Shown here one piece after another: positions 61,620 through 64,000 of a DNA stretch of 64,000 bases (positions within the stretch are counted from its first letter, which is position 1; each line of letters begins with the position of its first letter). Location: contig DATCZA010000013.1 of assembly GCA_036526135.1 (NCBI GenBank), forward strand, positions 20,773 to 84,772, in the 5' to 3' direction. Position numbers and translations under genes: made by a program. The notes under the pieces were generated by a model. That model saw only the letters and a list, made by a program, of their open reading frames with translations, was not told the DNA's origin and made no database searches. Origin of the DNA: UBA2965 sp036526135. Lineage in GTDB: Bacteria > Pseudomonadota > Gammaproteobacteria > Pseudomonadales > Azotimanducaceae.

Positions 61620-63263
61620 ATGCGCAACTCGATCTGGATCGCCACGGTGCTGCTCGCCTGGTGGCCCCAATGGGTCAGCGCGGAGAGCGAAGGAGAAGGC
61701 GCGGACCTCGTGCTGAGAAACGTGATTCTGCCCGACCCGGGCGACGCATCGGCGGACGTGGTGATCAACGTCGTGATCAAAGACGGAAAGGCCCTTCTCG
61801 TCACCAAGGATGAGCCCCCCGGCGCGGAAGGCCCGGTGCTCGAAGCCACCGGCACCTATCTGCTTGGCAGGCTGCACACGGGCAGCGCGCCGAGCTTTCT
61901 CCTGCTGAACGCCGATCCCAGAGAGGAATTCAGCGTGCTGCTGGACACCGCCACCCATGCCGTTTTCGCCATCAGCGACGGGGTCGTCATGAAGAACGAC
62001 CTGCCGGTCCCGGCAGCATCGCCCGACGCGCCTCAACGGCGCTCCGGTTGGCTCGCCTACACACCACCGCCCATCTCGCTGCCGACGAGCTACCGGGATA
62101 CCAGCAAGTGGAACCGCTGGGAAACGCCCTTCATCTCGGGCCTGTTCGTGGGCGCTGTGGTTCTCGATCGCCAGTTCTGGCAGTCCCAGGATGCGGCCAG
62201 CGAAAGCCAGGTCGGCGATCTGACACCCTTTGACGGCGGCGAGATCCGCGGCCTGCGGTTCGGCGCCATCGGCACGCTGAACTTCCCCAAGCCGTGGGTA
62301 TACACGATCTTCGGCGCCACCAACGCGTTCGACAAAGGTTTCAACGCCGACGATACCGACGACGTGACCCTGTTCGACCTGAGGCTGGACATTCCGCTGT
62401 TCGGCAGCACGTTGAGTCTCGGCAAGCAGAAAGAGCCCATCTCCATGGAGCGAACCATGGGGCTCGTCTACCTGCCCATTCAGGAACGTTCCGCCGCCAT
62501 GGACGGCATGCTGCCGGCTCGCAACACGGGGCTGGTGCTGAGTGGCAACGCCTTCGCCCAGCGCGTCAGCTGGGCGGGGGGCGTATTCAACGACTGGTTG
62601 GACACCGCGGGCTCGTTCGACGAGGGAGCGAACCAGGTGGTCGGCCGGCTGACCTGGCTGGCGGCCTCTTCCGCCGATGACAGCAACCTCCTTCACCTGG
62701 GCGCAGGCGTGCGCTACAGCGACGCCAGGGAAGGATTTCGCTTCTCCACCGAGCCGGAGTTCAACCAGGCGCCCCTGTACATCGATACGAGCATCGACGG
62801 AACTCTACTGGCCGCGGAGGACCTGCTGACCTGGAATCTGGAAGCATCCTGGCGGTACGGCCCTCTGTGGCTGGCCGGCGAGTACGTCAAAACCGACGTG
62901 GACGCGCCGCAATACGCCGATCCCAGTTTCTCCGGGCATCACATCACCGCATCCTGGGCTCTGACCGGCGAGATGCGCTCGTATCGGCGCAAGAACGGCA
63001 CGTTCAGCCCGCTGCCGGTCGCCCGGTCCGTCCACAACAACGGGCCGGGAGCTTGGGAGCTGGCCGCGCGCTGGTCGGTGTTCGACGCCAACTCCGGGCC
63101 AATCAGCGGGGGCAAGACGGACATCTTCAGCCTGGGCCTGAACTGGTGGCTGACACCGCTCTTCAGCGTCGGTGCCAATTACCGCTGGATCACCCTGGAC
63201 AGGGACGGGCTGACCGGCGAGAGCGACGGGTTCTCGACGCGCATCCTGCTGATGCTGGAGTAA
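61620..63263 (+). CDS. OprP/OprO-like porin with an N-terminal extra domain
   Basis: The 547-residue protein has a signal peptide (MRNSIWIATVLLAWWPQWVS). Residues about 25-135 (GADLVLRNVILPDPGDASAD then VVINVVIKDGKALLV) read like the composite beta-sandwich found at the N-terminus of amidohydrolases, with no porin character. From about residue 150 the OprP/OprO barrel begins (FISGLFVGAVVLDRQFWQSQ, later GKQKEPISMERTMG), which in Pseudomonas carries phosphate or polyphosphate. It lies 22 bases after the OprB-like gene. Role of the extra domain is unknown. Confidence 0.78.
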   Translation: MRNSIWIATVLLAWWPQWVSAESEGEGADLVLRNVILPDPGDASADVVINVVIKDGKALLVTKDEPPGAEGPVLEATGTYLLGRLHTGSAPSFLLLNADPREEFSVLLDTATHAVFAISDGVVMKNDLPVPAASPDAPQRRSGWLAYTPPPISLPTSYRDTSKWNRWETPFISGLFVGAVVLDRQFWQSQDAASESQVGDLTPFDGGEIRGLRFGAIGTLNFPKPWVYTIFGATNAFDKGFNADDTDDVTLFDLRLDIPLFGSTLSLGKQKEPISMERTMGLVYLPIQERSAAMDGMLPARNTGLVLSGNAFAQRVSWAGGVFNDWLDTAGSFDEGANQVVGRLTWLAASSADDSNLLHLGAGVRYSDAREGFRFSTEPEFNQAPLYIDTSIDGTLLAAEDLLTWNLEASWRYGPLWLAGEYVKTDVDAPQYADPSFSGHHITASWALTGEMRSYRRKNGTFSPLPVARSVHNNGPGAWELAARWSVFDANSGPISGGKTDIFSLGLNWWLTPLFSVGANYRWITLDRDGLTGESDGFSTRILLMLE

Positions 63264-63281
63264 TCGGGGCCCGACAGAGAG

Positions 63282-63319
63282 ACGATTCGGAGATCGGATA
63301 ACGATGCGGAGATCAGACA
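63282..63319. repeat. Two tandem 19-base near-repeats at a start codon
   Basis: ACGATTCGGAGATCGGATA is followed directly by ACGATGCGGAGATCAGACA with three mismatches. The second copy holds the ATG of the next gene; the first copy has ATT at that place. Confidence 0.75.
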
Positions 63320-64000
63320 ACGTGGCAATCCTAATCAAGCTCATGTCGCGCATAGCGATCCTGGGCCTTATCGCGGCGCCCGCTGCGCAGGCGGAGACCT
63401 GGCGCCCGGTCAGCGAGCCCGCCGACCTCGCCAGCCTCTTCAGCGATACCACCATGACCACGACGCTGCGCGACGGCGTCACCGCCACCGCGGAGTATCG
63501 TGCGGACGGCACCGGAACCGTTCGGGCCTGGGGCGACGCTTTTGAGAGAAGGTGGTCGGTCAGCGCCGATAGCGAGGTCTGCATTGAGGCGGGCGATCAG
63601 ACTTTCTGCTACACGGTGGAGACCGACGCCGACGCGCCTGGTCGATATCGATCGACGAACCTGGAGACCGGCGAGCGGCTCATCCTGATGATCGCACGCC
63701 AGGGCGGTGCGGATCCGGAGCCAACCCCAGGAACAGATTCCGGAGCGGCGGGTAAGCCGTCGGCCGAGGAGATCGCCGCAAAGCTCGCCAACCCGAACAC
63801 GCCGCTGGCCAGCCTGACCACCAAGCTGCAGTACCGCACCTTCGACGGGAACCTCCCGAACGCCGGGGGTCAGGATGGCACCACCCTTCTGCTTCAACCG
63901 TCCTTTCCGTTCGCGCTGGCCAACGGGGATCTGATTCTCTTTCGTCCCGCCATACCCATTCTCCTGGACCAGCCGGTTCCGGGGGACGACGGGTTCGGCT
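63304..64000 (+). CDS. Exported hypothetical protein, probably an outer-membrane beta-barrel (3' partial)
   Basis: The frame from ATG 63304 runs off the window end; 232 residues are visible. It has a signal peptide ending AAPAAQAETW, an N-terminal domain (LFSDTTMTTTLRDGVTATAE to CIEAGDQTFCYTVETD) and, after a Pro-rich linker, a segment LQYRTFDGNLPNAGGQDGTT then SFPFALANGDLILFRPAIP, which resembles the start of transporter-like outer-membrane barrels seen in proteobacterial hypothetical proteins. Two Cys could form one disulfide. The full length and function are not visible. Confidence 0.6.
   Translation, partial: MRRSDNVAILIKLMSRIAILGLIAAPAAQAETWRPVSEPADLASLFSDTTMTTTLRDGVTATAEYRADGTGTVRAWGDAFERRWSVSADSEVCIEAGDQTFCYTVETDADAPGRYRSTNLETGERLILMIARQGGADPEPTPGTDSGAAGKPSAEEIAAKLANPNTPLASLTTKLQYRTFDGNLPNAGGQDGTTLLLQPSFPFALANGDLILFRPAIPILLDQPVPGDDGFG

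Noticed and set aside
1..64000. Mobile element or prophage content.
   Set aside because: No transposase, integrase, phage structural gene, attachment-site repeat or tRNA was seen on either strand.

Overview
This window comes from a high-GC Gram-negative chromosome, most likely a gammaproteobacterium. The evidence is outer-membrane porins, lipoproteins, an RND efflux pump, an AsmA-like protein and a ydbH-ynbE-ydbL operon. I saw no insertion sequence, prophage, CRISPR array, tRNA or rRNA. Genes are dense, many overlap by 4 bases, and GTG and TTG starts are common. I do not assign a genus.

Layout. 0-2.2 kb: the end of a PQQ-dehydrogenase-type cytochrome c domain, then a three-gene MotA/ExbB-like operon. 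2.4-9.2 kb: a ketone-catabolism block with two Baeyer-Villiger monooxygenases (BVMOs), a short-chain dehydrogenase, an epimerase-like dehydrogenase, an epoxide-hydrolase-like enzyme and a TetR regulator facing two matched dyad operators. 9.2-13.5 kb: a NicX-like ring-cleavage dioxygenase operon with an alpha/beta hydrolase that lacks its nucleophile region, an acyl-CoA dehydrogenase and an acyl-CoA ligase. 13.6-15.1 kb: an internally deleted VOC protein, a cupin, and a DsbA/FrnE-like gene with an in-frame TGA exactly at the first cysteine of its CPWC motif, followed by a SECIS-like hairpin. This is a candidate selenoprotein and the best lead in the window.

15-29.9 kb: an AsmA-like protein, a zinc-independent MDR reductase, an EamA transporter, a DUF2235 hydrolase, an enoyl-CoA hydratase, a CNNM/CBS protein, a four-gene dehydrogenase/AKR/VOC operon, and a divergent operon starting with a 59-residue Nif11-like peptide followed by two hydrolases. 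29.9-48.2 kb: mostly housekeeping genes: M3 oligopeptidase, NYN-type RNase-like protein, coiled-coil membrane protein, cyclase-family enzyme, MFS transporter, pcm, methyltransferase, threonine synthase, ydbL-ynbE-ydbH, MATE transporter and a large patatin. 48.2-53.8 kb: a SIMPL protein and an RND pump with its adaptor and a lipoprotein. 53.8-64 kb: small exported proteins, a potassium channel, an AraC regulator with two likely operators, a decayed porin, an amidohydrolase, a patatin lipoprotein, an OprB-like porin, an OprP-like porin with an unusual N-terminal domain, and an exported protein cut off by the window end.

How the genes may fit together (inference): BVMOs turn ketones into esters or lactones, hydrolases open them, SDR/ADH/AKR enzymes oxidise or reduce intermediates, and the ligase, acyl-CoA dehydrogenase and enoyl-CoA hydratase feed beta-oxidation. 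This suggests growth on alicyclic, terpenoid or steroid-like carbon. The substrate cannot be read from the sequence.
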